Assembly: GCA_900769645.1 (NCBI GenBank)
Contig: CAAGHI010000032.1
Location: forward strand, 45,589-109,588
Origin: Candidatus Gastranaerophilales bacterium
GTDB taxonomy: Bacteria; Cyanobacteriota; Vampirovibrionia; Gastranaerophilales; Gastranaerophilaceae
Length of the DNA stretch: 64,000 nt
Direction: 5' to 3'
The translations under genes and the position numbers were made by a program. Shown piece after piece: positions 8,391-16,585 of the stretch. The notes beneath the pieces are model-generated. The model saw only the letters and a program-made list of their open reading frames with translations, did no database searches and was not told the DNA's origin. Each line of letters begins with the position of its first letter. Positions within the stretch are counted from its first letter, which is position 1.

Positions 8391-9371
8391 ATGAAAGTAG
8401 TAATAATCGGTAATGGCGATATGTTAGCCAATTTGATAGAAGGCACACTTGCATCCGGCAATGAAGTCGTTGGAATTATGCGCTATGAACGGATAAAAAC
8501 ACCACCTTTTTTATTGCCTTTGCATGACTTTTTTAAAACTTCTTGCGTTTACACTCTCATAAAAGAGAAAAAATTACACGAAATCAGACTTCGTTCCGCA
8601 AATTCAAATGCATTCAAAAAAGAATTATTAAGACTTAACACAGACATTTTGCTTGTCGGTTCGTGGCCGGAAAAGCTAAAGAAAGAAATTTTTGATATTC
8701 CGGTTATTGCCTCAGTAAATGTCCACCCTTCATTTTTACCAAAATACAGGGGACCAAATCCTTATTTACAAACAATTTTGCATGGCGAAAAAAAATCCGG
8801 ACTGACTTTTCATTTGATAGATGAAAACTTTGACAGAGGTGCAATTTTAGAACAAAAAGAAATTGAAATTCTACCAAATGATACTTCTAAAGAGCTCAAA
8901 GCTAGAACAGTTTTTCAAGCTCGCCAAATGTGCGCAGATATCTTAACAAAACTTGAAAGCGGCTTAATTATTCCGGTTGCTCAAAACGAAAAATTTGCTC
9001 AATATTATCCGAACGTCAAGCCTATTGATATGATGCTGGATTTTGAAAAAGAGACAGCCGAACAGATTGATGCAAGAATTCGTGCATTCCACCCTTGGTT
9101 ACCGTGCTATGTAACCTATGGCAAAAAATATTTTATTCCAAATCCGTATAAATTGAAAATTCTTGATGCGGAATATACAAAGAAAATTTTAGAAAAAAAC
9201 GAAATTTCTGAGCCGAAAATCGGAACTATTATTGGTGCACACTACAAATCCAGAACAATAATTATCATGTGCAAGAATGGCAAATCACTAAAAATGGTTG
9301 GAGTAAATTTGTATGGATTTTTCAATAAACCATTTACAAAAATGTTTATAAAAAATATTAAATTTATTTAG
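8391..9371 (+). CDS. Formyltransferase-family enzyme (Fmt-like)
   Basis: Folate-dependent formyltransferase fold, as in methionyl-tRNA formyltransferase, GART and sugar-nucleotide formyltransferases. Catalytic residues can be placed: N110 and H112 in NVHPSFLPKYRGPNP, and D148 in HLIDENFDRGAIL. The N-terminus MKVVIIGNGD is Fmt-like, and the C-terminal 100 residues include a possible OB-like region. The 'KYRGPNP' loop fits Fmt and ArnA-type relatives. At 326 aa it matches Fmt, but the sequence around the N-terminal sugar/tRNA pocket (MRYERIKTPPFLLP) is not the standard SLLP version, so a sugar or unusual substrate is possible. A good RBS (AAGGAAGG) precedes the ATG. It overlaps the convergent gene by 8 bp. 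Confidence 0.8.
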   Translation: MKVVIIGNGDMLANLIEGTLASGNEVVGIMRYERIKTPPFLLPLHDFFKTSCVYTLIKEKKLHEIRLRSANSNAFKKELLRLNTDILLVGSWPEKLKKEIFDIPVIASVNVHPSFLPKYRGPNPYLQTILHGEKKSGLTFHLIDENFDRGAILEQKEIEILPNDTSKELKARTVFQARQMCADILTKLESGLIIPVAQNEKFAQYYPNVKPIDMMLDFEKETAEQIDARIRAFHPWLPCYVTYGKKYFIPNPYKLKILDAEYTKKILEKNEISEPKIGTIIGAHYKSRTIIIMCKNGKSLKMVGVNLYGFFNKPFTKMFIKNIKFI

Positions 9372-10113
9372 CATCAGTAACGTAAGTGCTAACACTATTT
9401 GAATTGTATAAATTTTTTATGATTTTTACCCAATCTTTATACTTAAAAACGCCACCGAGCCAATTATCTAAAACAACAGAATCAGCATTCAATTTATCAT
9501 TGCTACCTATTTTATCCTGAATTAAGACAGCAACATGGTTGCTAATCATATCACCATTTAAAATACTTGCGTACAAGAGATCAGCCTTATAAGCACTTTG
9601 CTTTTTATTAATCTCGTCAGCTGTAACACAAGCAATATCCGTACAATTACCTATTTTTCGTTCTTGCATTCTTTTTCTCAAACTTTTGGCGTAATTGCCT
9701 TCTTGCCTGCACTCTTTACGCATCTTATTAATATTATCACCTAAGGCGGAATCAAAAAATGGCGAATTTTCATCAAGAACCAGTTGTTGCATTGAACTTG
9801 ATTTTATAATTCCAAAATCTTTTACAAAACTTTTTCTACAATCAGATGCAAAATTCAATTTGCTTGAATTTTGCAGACGAATATTGCTCAAATCATATTT
9901 CATAACCAAATTTTTTAATCCAAGATATTTTGGAGCTGAAAAATATGTTGGGAAACTGTTCTTACAATCATTTCCCTTTAGTTCAAAGAACTGAAATTTT
10001 TCAGTAGGAGAAGCTGATTGGCTTGTATTAAAATTATTATTTATGCAAAAAACTTCATCAATCCTCATAGTATTATAAAAACATTTAACAAAGAAAAATT
10101 GCTTTGTTTTCAT
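9364..10113 (-). CDS. Unknown protein with a papain-like Cys-His-Asp signature
   Basis: I do not recognise the family of this 249-aa protein. The C-terminal third has the order expected for papain-like/transglutaminase-like peptidases: C157 in IGNCTDIACVTA (compare the common GNCxxxA pattern), H193 in SNHVAVLI, and D216 in VVLDNWLGG. The N-terminal 150 residues are Ser/Asn/Lys-rich with four cysteines and no signal peptide. The ATG is directly preceded by, and overlaps, a 7-codon reading frame that owns the Shine-Dalgarno (10110-10133). A peptidase or effector-like role is inference only. Confidence 0.65.
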   Translation of the reverse strand: MKTKQFFFVKCFYNTMRIDEVFCINNNFNTSQSASPTEKFQFFELKGNDCKNSFPTYFSAPKYLGLKNLVMKYDLSNIRLQNSSKLNFASDCRKSFVKDFGIIKSSSMQQLVLDENSPFFDSALGDNINKMRKECRQEGNYAKSLRKRMQERKIGNCTDIACVTADEINKKQSAYKADLLYASILNGDMISNHVAVLIQDKIGSNDKLNADSVVLDNWLGGVFKYKDWVKIIKNLYNSNSVSTYVTDAK

Positions 10114-10133
10114 TTAAATAATTCATTAACCAT
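10110..10133 (-). CDS. Seven-residue upstream ORF (MVNELFK), coupled
   Basis: ATG at 10133 has an AAGGAG Shine-Dalgarno about 7 nt upstream, whereas the next gene's ATG at 10113 has none. The mini-ORF stop overlaps that ATG as ATGA. It is either a leader peptide coupling translation of the peptidase-like gene or the remains of a frameshifted N-terminus. Confidence 0.4.
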   Translation of the reverse strand: MVNELFK

Positions 10134-10143
10134 AGCTATCTCC

Positions 10144-10710
10144 TTATTTTATATAATTTTCTATCACAATTTTCGCTTTATTTAAATTTTTTAAACCAAT
10201 AATTCTATGAAATGTTTTATTGTCTTTTAATTTTATTAACAGTTCTGGCAAAAACAATGATTTACACAATTTTACAGATTGTATGGTTTCATATTTAATA
10301 AAAAATGATTCTTTAAACATACAACTCAATATTTTATATGGACAAATTACCCTAATACATTTATCGGTCAAAATATATGTTATATTAAATCTAAAAAACA
10401 CCCCGTATAATCCAATAACAAAAGCAATTATATAAATCCACAATGTTGTACTTGTAACTTGCCTTATAGAAGTTAGATTATTAAAGATGAAAAAAGGTAA
10501 AATGAATGAACCTAAAAAAGCCCCTGCTAAAAAAGCTACAATTATACTTGATATAATACCACTTTTAATACAATATATTGGAGTTTCCTCAGGATATAAA
10601 AATTTACATCTTTTCATAGACGTAGTTTTTGAATAAATAAAAAAAGGTGTAAATAAAAACACAAATATTATCCCTGTTATTACCCCTAATAGATTAGTTA
10701 AATATGTCAT
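10144..10710 (-). CDS. Membrane protein, possible bacterial PH domain
   Basis: A 188-aa unknown. Three or four hydrophobic segments are visible: about 5-27, 48-75 and 90-110 (TLWIYIIAFVIGLYGVFF). A cytosolic C-terminal part follows (ITYILTDKCIRVICPYKILS... SVKLCKSLFLPELLIKLKDNKTFHRIIGLKNL) whose beta-strand-rich pattern resembles bacterial PH-like (YdbT/DUF304) domains. GGAG lies before the ATG. It stands next to the peptidase-like gene on the same strand, separated by a short gap containing that gene's mini-ORF, so they may be cotranscribed. Confidence 0.65.
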   Translation of the reverse strand: MTYLTNLLGVITGIIFVFLFTPFFIYSKTTSMKRCKFLYPEETPIYCIKSGIISSIIVAFLAGAFLGSFILPFFIFNNLTSIRQVTSTTLWIYIIAFVIGLYGVFFRFNITYILTDKCIRVICPYKILSCMFKESFFIKYETIQSVKLCKSLFLPELLIKLKDNKTFHRIIGLKNLNKAKIVIENYIK

Positions 10711-10786
10711 TTACACTCCACAACTGCTCTATACATGTTCTTATTATACAAATAAAGCATACCATAAAGGAATGCTTCTACTAAAA

Positions 10787-10863
10787 TGGGGCGGGAGATG
10801 GGATTCGAACCCATGCATATCGGAACCACAATCCGAGGTCTTAACCACTTGACGACACCCGCC
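10787..10863 (-). tRNA. tRNA-His (GTG)
   Basis: A cloverleaf folds on the reverse strand. The acceptor is GCGGGTG/CTCCCGC (one T-T mismatch) with the extra G at -1 paired to C73, a hallmark of tRNA-His. The anticodon stem is TCGGA/TCCGA with loop TTGTGGT (anticodon GTG at 10829-10827). The T-arm is ATGGG TTCGAAT CCCAT and the CCA end is encoded. Confidence 0.95.
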
Positions 10864-10921
10864 ATATATTCTTGTTACTTTTCTATGGTAACACAAACAA
10901 TCTTTAAATCAAGAGTTTTTA

Positions 10922-10955
10922 TAAAAAAAGTTCGCCATTTCTGACGAACTTTTTA
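10922..10955 (-). terminator. Rho-independent terminator of rpaB-like gene
   Basis: A 10-bp stem AAAAAGTTCG / CGAACTTTTT with a 10-nt loop lies just past the stop codon. A U-run on the reverse strand follows. Confidence 0.85.
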
Positions 10956-10960
10956 ATTTC

Positions 10961-11716
10961 TTAGCTAATTCTTTGGAACATATAACCAATTCCACGAGCT
11001 GTTAATATCAACTCAGGATTTGCAGGATCTGCTTCCAACTTAGAACGCAATCTTGAAATGTGAACGTCAACAACCCTTGTATCAATTCTATGATCAGGCG
11101 GATAAGCCCAAACATGTTGCAAAATTTCGTTTCTAGAGAATGCTTGACCAGAATTATTAACCAACAATTCTAACAAACTAAATTCCATTCCAGTAAGTCT
11201 GATACGTTCATTCTTTCTGTAAACCTGACGACGAGCAGTATCAATTTTAATATTACCAGTCGTAATAACATTCTTCGCAACTTTTCCGGTAGGAGCAGCT
11301 GTTTCCCTGTTATTAGTTCTTCTTAATACAGCCTTAACACGAGCTTCCAATTCTTTAGGGCTGAAAGGTTTGATAACATAGTCATCAGCACCAAGTTCAA
11401 GTCCTGTAATTCTTTCAGAAACGTCGCCAAGAGCTGTAAGAATAATAATAGGAACATCAGATGTTCTTCTAATTTCTCTTGTAACACCATAACCGTCCAT
11501 CTTAGGCATCATTACATCAAGAACAACCAAATCAGGATTATATTTATTGAATGCATTTACAGCTTCTTCACCATCTTGAGCTGTATAAACATCGTAACCA
11601 ACCATCTTTAATCTTGTTTCCAAAATACGTCTGATACTAGCTTCATCATCAGCTAAAAGTATTCTTTGACGATCTTCTGTTTCATTAGGCATTTCAGCAT
11701 TTTCAGTCATAGTCAT
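10961..11716 (-). CDS. rpaB: OmpR-family response regulator, RpaB/Ycf27-like
   Basis: Two-component DNA-binding regulator. The receiver domain (residues 17-132) has D23/D24, phospho-acceptor D67 in VVLDVMMPKMDGYG, T94 and K116. A winged-helix OmpR effector domain (about 150-250) ends in RGIGYMF. The block LTALGDVSERITGLELGADDYVIKPFSPKELEAR matches cyanobacterial RpaB closely (checked here by eye over its shorter pieces, such as ITGLELGADDYVIKPFSP). In cyanobacteria RpaB, with the kinase NblS, controls light and stress genes. No kinase is adjacent here, and in a non-photosynthetic relative the targets must differ. A Shine-Dalgarno AAAGGAAAAAG precedes the ATG. Confidence 0.9.
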   Translation of the reverse strand: MTMTENAEMPNETEDRQRILLADDEASIRRILETRLKMVGYDVYTAQDGEEAVNAFNKYNPDLVVLDVMMPKMDGYGVTREIRRTSDVPIIILTALGDVSERITGLELGADDYVIKPFSPKELEARVKAVLRRTNNRETAAPTGKVAKNVITTGNIKIDTARRQVYRKNERIRLTGMEFSLLELLVNNSGQAFSRNEILQHVWAYPPDHRIDTRVVDVHISRLRSKLEADPANPELILTARGIGYMFQRIS

Positions 11717-11898
11717 CTTTTTCCTTTGTTGTACAATCTACACCTTAATAATAGCACAAATATAAAATATTACAAAATATTGATTTTTTTTAATTTTTTT
11801 AAATATTTGTATATATATATTAAATTATTTTTCGAAAAATTGCAAGTACTTTTATATACTTTTTTGAAAAATTTTTGAACTTTTTCTGAAAACATCAT

Positions 11899-12630
11899 CT
11901 AAGCAGAATGTGCCACAATATCTTTAAAACGTTCTAAATCTTCTGCAGTATCAATACCAACCGGCACAAAATCAACTACTGATGTTTTGATTGTCATACC
12001 GTTCTGCAAAGCTCGCAATTGTTCCAAACTTTCGGCCTGTTCATAAGTAGATTGTGGAAGTTCCGTCATTTTTATCAAAGCTTCCCTTTTGTATCCGTAA
12101 ATTCCTAAATGTCCGAAAAATTCAGCTTTACCTTGATTTCTTTCAAACGGAATTTTAGAGCGTGAAAAATACATTGCAAAACCATTACAATTAACAATAC
12201 ATTTGACCAAGTTTGGATTTTCAGCCTCTTCAGGCGTGATTTTTCTAATAAGAGTCGAAATATCAGCTGTTTTATCAAATTTAACATTCTTTGCAACTTC
12301 GTCAATGCTTTCAGGTTTAATCAAAGGTTCATCGCCTTGAAGATTTACAATATATGCAATTTCAGGGTGTCGTATAACAACTTCTTTAATTCTATCAGAG
12401 CCACATTTGTGTTCAGTTGATGTCATTTCAACATTACCGCCAAAAGCCTTAACCGCATTAAAAATTCTTTCGTCATCAGTTGCAACAATAATTAAATCCG
12501 CAAGTTTAGCCTGCTGAGCTTTTTCATAAACCCATTGAATAATAGGCTTACCTTCAACCTCTATTAACGGTTTCCCTTCCAATCTGCTTGAACCGTAACG
12601 TGCCGGAATAATTATTGCTGTTTTAGACAT
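11899..12630 (-). CDS. kdsB: 3-deoxy-manno-octulosonate cytidylyltransferase (CMP-KDO synthetase)
   Basis: Activates KDO with CTP to CMP-KDO for the LPS inner core, in the cytosol. At 243 aa it is the usual length. The N-terminal nucleotide-binding loop is IIPARYGSSRLEGKPL (6-21), with the conserved LQGDEPLI, YFSRSKIPFER, HLGIYGY and LEQLRALQNG segments. It is good evidence for an LPS-containing outer membrane. It starts inside the 3' end of the upstream unknown gene (8-bp overlap) and is preceded by AAAGGAG, so it is cotranscribed with that gene and prmA. Confidence 0.96.
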   Translation of the reverse strand: MSKTAIIIPARYGSSRLEGKPLIEVEGKPIIQWVYEKAQQAKLADLIIVATDDERIFNAVKAFGGNVEMTSTEHKCGSDRIKEVVIRHPEIAYIVNLQGDEPLIKPESIDEVAKNVKFDKTADISTLIRKITPEEAENPNLVKCIVNCNGFAMYFSRSKIPFERNQGKAEFFGHLGIYGYKREALIKMTELPQSTYEQAESLEQLRALQNGMTIKTSVVDFVPVGIDTAEDLERFKDIVAHSA

Positions 12631-13117
12631 TATTACACTCCTTTATATAATTCTTTAAATATTCACAATCTTTTTTATTTATTAGAAACTGTAAAGAACA
12701 AATTTTTGAAAAAACAATCAAATCCGTTCTAGGTTTTGTAATTCTTTTCCACAAGATTTCTTCATAACTCTCAGTGTTAAGGAAAGAAATATATTTCTTA
12801 TTAAAATCATTTATCAATAACGCTTTCCCACAACAATTCAAAACAAAAAATTTTTGAAAAACCAACAGTTTTACAGAAATACTTTGTTGATAATCAGTGC
12901 CATAACATTTCGTTTCATTTCCAAACCTAATTAACGTTAATCCAATTGTTTTAACAGGTTTACCAAAATCCTTTACCAACATTGAATAATTATCAGGGAA
13001 ATGCTTACTAATAACAATTCGAGTAATAATATAAAAAACAAAATTAAAACCCAAAATCAAAATTAGAATAAACCCAACACTAAGTATTAAAGATACAAAC
13101 TCAAAAGGAACGTTCAT
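12623..13117 (-). CDS. Membrane-anchored protein of unknown function
   Basis: A 164-aa protein starting MNVPFEF at 13117, with AAAGGAAGT immediately upstream. A longer start 10 codons earlier lies inside prmA and lacks an RBS. It has one strong N-terminal membrane helix (about 7-33, VSLILSVGFILILILGFNF), followed by a soluble beta-rich part with several Cys/Lys. It overlaps the prmA stop and the kdsB start, so translation is coupled in a prmA-unknown-kdsB operon. Function not recognised. Confidence 0.7.
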   Translation of the reverse strand: MNVPFEFVSLILSVGFILILILGFNFVFYIITRIVISKHFPDNYSMLVKDFGKPVKTIGLTLIRFGNETKCYGTDYQQSISVKLLVFQKFFVLNCCGKALLINDFNKKYISFLNTESYEEILWKRITKPRTDLIVFSKICSLQFLINKKDCEYLKNYIKECNNV

Positions 13118-14046
13118 ACTTCCTTTCTGACAACAAAAGAAGTCCATTGATCCTGATGAATTTCTTCTATAATTTCTAAATTTTCTCTTTTTATAGCCTC
13201 TAAAACGACAGGCTTTTTCTCATCTAAAATCCCTGAAAGCGACATTATTGCACCACTTTTCATAATATTTTTTAAATCACCCATAATTTCAGAAAGCACA
13301 TTATGCAAAATATTTGCACAAACAAAATCAAATTTTTCTTGAATTTTATCAGCAGTATTGAGTTCAAAGTAACACCCCTCACCCGAATTTGGCTCAGAAA
13401 GAAGAGTTACGCCATTTTTCATTGCATTTTCTTTGGCGACATCAATAACATCTTCATCAATATCGCAACCATGAACATAAGATGCACCGAATTTCTTTGC
13501 ACAAATCGATAAAATTCCAGAACCCATGCCGATATCAGCGACTTTGTCGCCTTTTTTCATGTACTTTTCAAGAGCTTTCATACAAAGTTGAGTTGTCTGA
13601 TGAGTTCCGGTACCAAAAGCACACCCCGGCTCTAATCTTATAACAACTTCGCCTTCTTTATCCTCATAGCTTAGCCAATCAGGAACTATAACAATTTTGT
13701 CGGTAACACGTGTGATATCCCACTTTTCTTTCCATTTTTTAGACCAATCTTCATTTGGCTTGTTAGAAATTACGTATTCCCAACTTCCAAGCTCTTCATC
13801 AGAAAGTCCGCGAGATTTCAATAATTCACGCTCAGATTTAAGCAGTTGCTCCAAATTTTGCGGTTCTTCCGTCAAAAAGACTTTCAATGTTCCTTCTGTT
13901 GTGGAAATCATCTCCAAGTCTTTATAAGCCTCTTCCGCCAACACGACACCCTCACAAGGAAGATTTTCAAAACAGAATTCTGCAACAATATCTTCCAAGT
14001 CAGGATCAATCTTTATTTGGAGTTCCCAATAATCAGTTTGACTCAC
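13114..14046 (-). CDS. prmA: Ribosomal protein L11 methyltransferase
   Basis: SAM-dependent trimethylation of ribosomal protein L11. At 310 aa it is normal length. A PrmA N-terminal substrate-recognition domain (YWELQIKIDPDLEDI...) is followed by the FGTGTHQTT segment (144-152), the SAM-binding motif VADIGMGSGILS (169-180) and NILHNVL in the catalytic core. The start is GTG at 14046 with AGAGGAA 8 nt upstream. It sits 12 nt after accA, continuing the accD-accA operon. Confidence 0.94.
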   Translation of the reverse strand: MSQTDYWELQIKIDPDLEDIVAEFCFENLPCEGVVLAEEAYKDLEMISTTEGTLKVFLTEEPQNLEQLLKSERELLKSRGLSDEELGSWEYVISNKPNEDWSKKWKEKWDITRVTDKIVIVPDWLSYEDKEGEVVIRLEPGCAFGTGTHQTTQLCMKALEKYMKKGDKVADIGMGSGILSICAKKFGASYVHGCDIDEDVIDVAKENAMKNGVTLLSEPNSGEGCYFELNTADKIQEKFDFVCANILHNVLSEIMGDLKNIMKSGAIMSLSGILDEKKPVVLEAIKRENLEIIEEIHQDQWTSFVVRKEV

Positions 14047-14058
14047 TTTGAAATTCCT

Positions 14059-15015
14059 CTAACCTTCTAAGAAAGCACCCATTTTTCTGTATTTTTGATA
14101 ACGCTGTTCTTTCAAGTCATTTACAGAAAGTTTTTCTAGTTCTTCAATGCTTTCCAAGATCGTTTTCTTCATGTTTTCAGAAACTTCATCGTAATTAGTA
14201 TGAGCTCCGCCAACAGGTTCAGCAATTTCACCGTCAATAATATCAAATTTCATTAAGTCTTTTGCTGTAATTTTTAATGCATCAGCAGCATCAGAAGCTT
14301 TTGTAGCATCTCTCCACAAAATAGATGCACAGCCTTCCGGAGAAATTACTGTGTAATAAGCGTGTTCAAGCAAGAATACTTTATCTGCAACGCCAAGACC
14401 TAACGCACCACCTGAGCAGCCTTCACCTGTAATAATTGCAACGATCGGAACATTTAATTTTGCCATTTCACGAAGGTTTACGGCAATTGCACCACCTTGG
14501 TTAGTTTCCTCAGCACTAATCCCAGGATATGCACCCGGAGTATCAATCAAAGTTACTATCGGAATATTGAATTTGCTTGCATGTTTAAACAATCTCAAAG
14601 CTTTTCTGTATCCTTGCGGTTGAGGCATACCAAAATTATATTCCAAATTTTCCTTAGTCGATTTTCCTTTCATTGTACCTATAATCATAACAGGACGACC
14701 GTCAATTTTAGCCAAACCACCAATAATTGCTCTATCGTCCATGCCTTCTCTATCGCCATGAAGTTCAACAAAATCTGTACAAATATGATTTACATAATCC
14801 AAAAAATTTGGGCGTTCAGGGTGTCTAGCAATTTGAAGCTTTTGAGAAGGTTTCAAATTTGAATACAATTCTTTTCTGTAATCTTCTGCTTGTTGTTCAA
14901 AAGTTTCAATTTCTTTGTTTAAATCCATGCCTGACTCCACACTTATTTTTTTTAGTTCTTCAATTTTTTCCTGAATTTCCATAATGGGTTTTTCAAAATC
15001 TAAAACTGCTGACAT
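14059..15015 (-). CDS. accA: Acetyl-CoA carboxylase carboxyltransferase subunit alpha
   Basis: With AccD it transfers CO2 from biotin to acetyl-CoA, giving malonyl-CoA for fatty-acid synthesis. At 318 aa it is full length. It has the N-terminal coiled helices (LDFEKPIMEIQEKIEELKK), NFLDYV, and the crotonase-like core with GRPVMIIGTMKG, TLIDTPGAYPG and EGCSGGALGLGVADK. The start codon overlaps the accD stop by 1 nt. accB and accC are not in the window. Confidence 0.97.
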   Translation of the reverse strand: MSAVLDFEKPIMEIQEKIEELKKISVESGMDLNKEIETFEQQAEDYRKELYSNLKPSQKLQIARHPERPNFLDYVNHICTDFVELHGDREGMDDRAIIGGLAKIDGRPVMIIGTMKGKSTKENLEYNFGMPQPQGYRKALRLFKHASKFNIPIVTLIDTPGAYPGISAEETNQGGAIAVNLREMAKLNVPIVAIITGEGCSGGALGLGVADKVFLLEHAYYTVISPEGCASILWRDATKASDAADALKITAKDLMKFDIIDGEIAEPVGGAHTNYDEVSENMKKTILESIEELEKLSVNDLKEQRYQKYRKMGAFLEG

Positions 15016-15887
15016 TATTTTACCCCCTTATGCATTTCCAAAATATTAGCTAACGTATGACGCAAGTCTTTACGTGCAGAAACGACATCAACCTGTCCGT
15101 ATTTCAACAAATACTCTGCTGTTTGGAAGTCTGACGGAAGTTTTTGGCGAATAGTCTGTTCAATAACTCTACGTCCTGCAAAACCGATTCTTGCACCTTG
15201 TTCTGCCACAATAATATCACCTAACATGCCGAAGCTGGCAGTAATACCACCAAAAGTCGGCTCAGTCAAAAGGTTTACATATAAAAGACCTTCATCATCT
15301 AGTTTTGAAACAGCACATGATGTTTTTGCCATCTGCATTAAACTCAACGCACTTTCTTGCATTCTTGCACCGCCAGATGATGTAATAGCTAAAACAGGAA
15401 GTCGAAGCTCAATCGCTTTTTCAATAATACGAGTAACTTTTTCTCCTACAACACTTCCCATAGAACCGCCCATAAAATCAAAATCCATAACAGCAGTTGC
15501 AACCTTATTGCCCTCAATTGTAGCAATACCTGTAATTACAGCATCATTAAGTCCTGTTTTTTTATGAGCTTTTTCAAGTCTGTTTTTGTAACTTTCAGTA
15601 TCTACAAATTCCAACGGATCAGTTGGTTTTACATCTGCAAACAATTCTTCAAAAGAATTTTCATCAAACAATTGTTTAATACGTTTTCTTGCATTTATCC
15701 TGAAATGGTAGTCACAAACCGGACAAACCATATCATTTTTTTCTAAATCTTCTTTAAGAAGTTGAGCATCACAGTGAACACATTTAACCCACAAATCAGG
15801 ATCCATGTCCAATTCCACTCTACCTTCTAGCTCACGTCTTTGAATTTGAGCCTGTTTACGTTTTTCGAACCAATCTTGAACTGTCAT
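15015..15887 (-). CDS. accD: Acetyl-CoA carboxylase carboxyltransferase subunit beta
   Basis: Partner of AccA in the carboxyltransferase. 290 aa. The Cys4 zinc ribbon typical of bacterial AccD is present at C36/C39 and C55/C58 (WVKCVHCD ... MVCPVCDYHF). The crotonase-fold core follows with ITSSGGARMQESALSLMQM and TEPTFGGITASF. A Shine-Dalgarno TTAAGGGA lies upstream. It is first gene of accD-accA-prmA-unknown-kdsB. Confidence 0.97.
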   Translation of the reverse strand: MTVQDWFEKRKQAQIQRRELEGRVELDMDPDLWVKCVHCDAQLLKEDLEKNDMVCPVCDYHFRINARKRIKQLFDENSFEELFADVKPTDPLEFVDTESYKNRLEKAHKKTGLNDAVITGIATIEGNKVATAVMDFDFMGGSMGSVVGEKVTRIIEKAIELRLPVLAITSSGGARMQESALSLMQMAKTSCAVSKLDDEGLLYVNLLTEPTFGGITASFGMLGDIIVAEQGARIGFAGRRVIEQTIRQKLPSDFQTAEYLLKYGQVDVVSARKDLRHTLANILEMHKGVK

Positions 15888-16092
15888 ATTATATATCCCT
15901 TAATCATCATCTTTTATAATACAAAGTTATTATACAACTAAAAAATATAATAGCAAATTTTTACATTTTCAAACTTTATTAATCAAATAAATCTATTGAA
16001 TTCTGTCATATAACTTAATAAATAAAAAACTTTGTGCAATTTTTCATACTAACAGTTTTTATTATTAAGGGAAAAATATAAAGGAGAAAAAT

Positions 16093-16584
16093 ATGTTTGA
16101 ACAACTGGATTTTGCTAGTATAAGACAAAATTTACCCCAAGTATACACCGCTAACAGAGGCAATTATACATACGAAGTAAGAGAAGAAGATGGGAAAAGA
16201 ATAACTTCTAAAATTACAAACAACAAAACAGGAGCTTCAAAAGAAATTTATTACCAAGACACTCCTGATGGAGTTAAAACAAGTTATACTTACAAATATG
16301 AAGGTCCTAATCATGCAGACCACGAACTTTGTTTGACCCGAAAAGGTAAGAGTAAAACAATGTTAGGCTGTTTTTCGGGAAATGGAACCAGTTACCACCA
16401 TCGATATGGTTTAAAATTGAGTGAAGATTACGTTTCGTTTATGAATAAAGCAATGGAAGAAAGAAGAGCTGTTGCCGCTGGAATAAAACCTTCACCTGCT
16501 TTCAAAATGTCAGTAAAAGAAGAAAAATTTTTATGGCCGATTATAAAAGATACGTTTGCTAAATGGGCTAAATTAATAAAATAA
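16093..16584 (+). CDS. Small soluble protein of unknown function
   Basis: A 163-aa protein with no signal peptide or membrane helix. It has a beta-rich, charged N-terminal half (NYTYEVREEDGKRITSKITNNK) and a basic C-terminal half. A strong AAAGGAGAAAA Shine-Dalgarno precedes the ATG. It is convergent with the metzincin gene, with 1 nt between the stops. I cannot assign a family. Expression is likely given the RBS. Confidence 0.75.
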   Translation: MFEQLDFASIRQNLPQVYTANRGNYTYEVREEDGKRITSKITNNKTGASKEIYYQDTPDGVKTSYTYKYEGPNHADHELCLTRKGKSKTMLGCFSGNGTSYHHRYGLKLSEDYVSFMNKAMEERRAVAAGIKPSPAFKMSVKEEKFLWPIIKDTFAKWAKLIK

Positions 16585-16585
16585 A

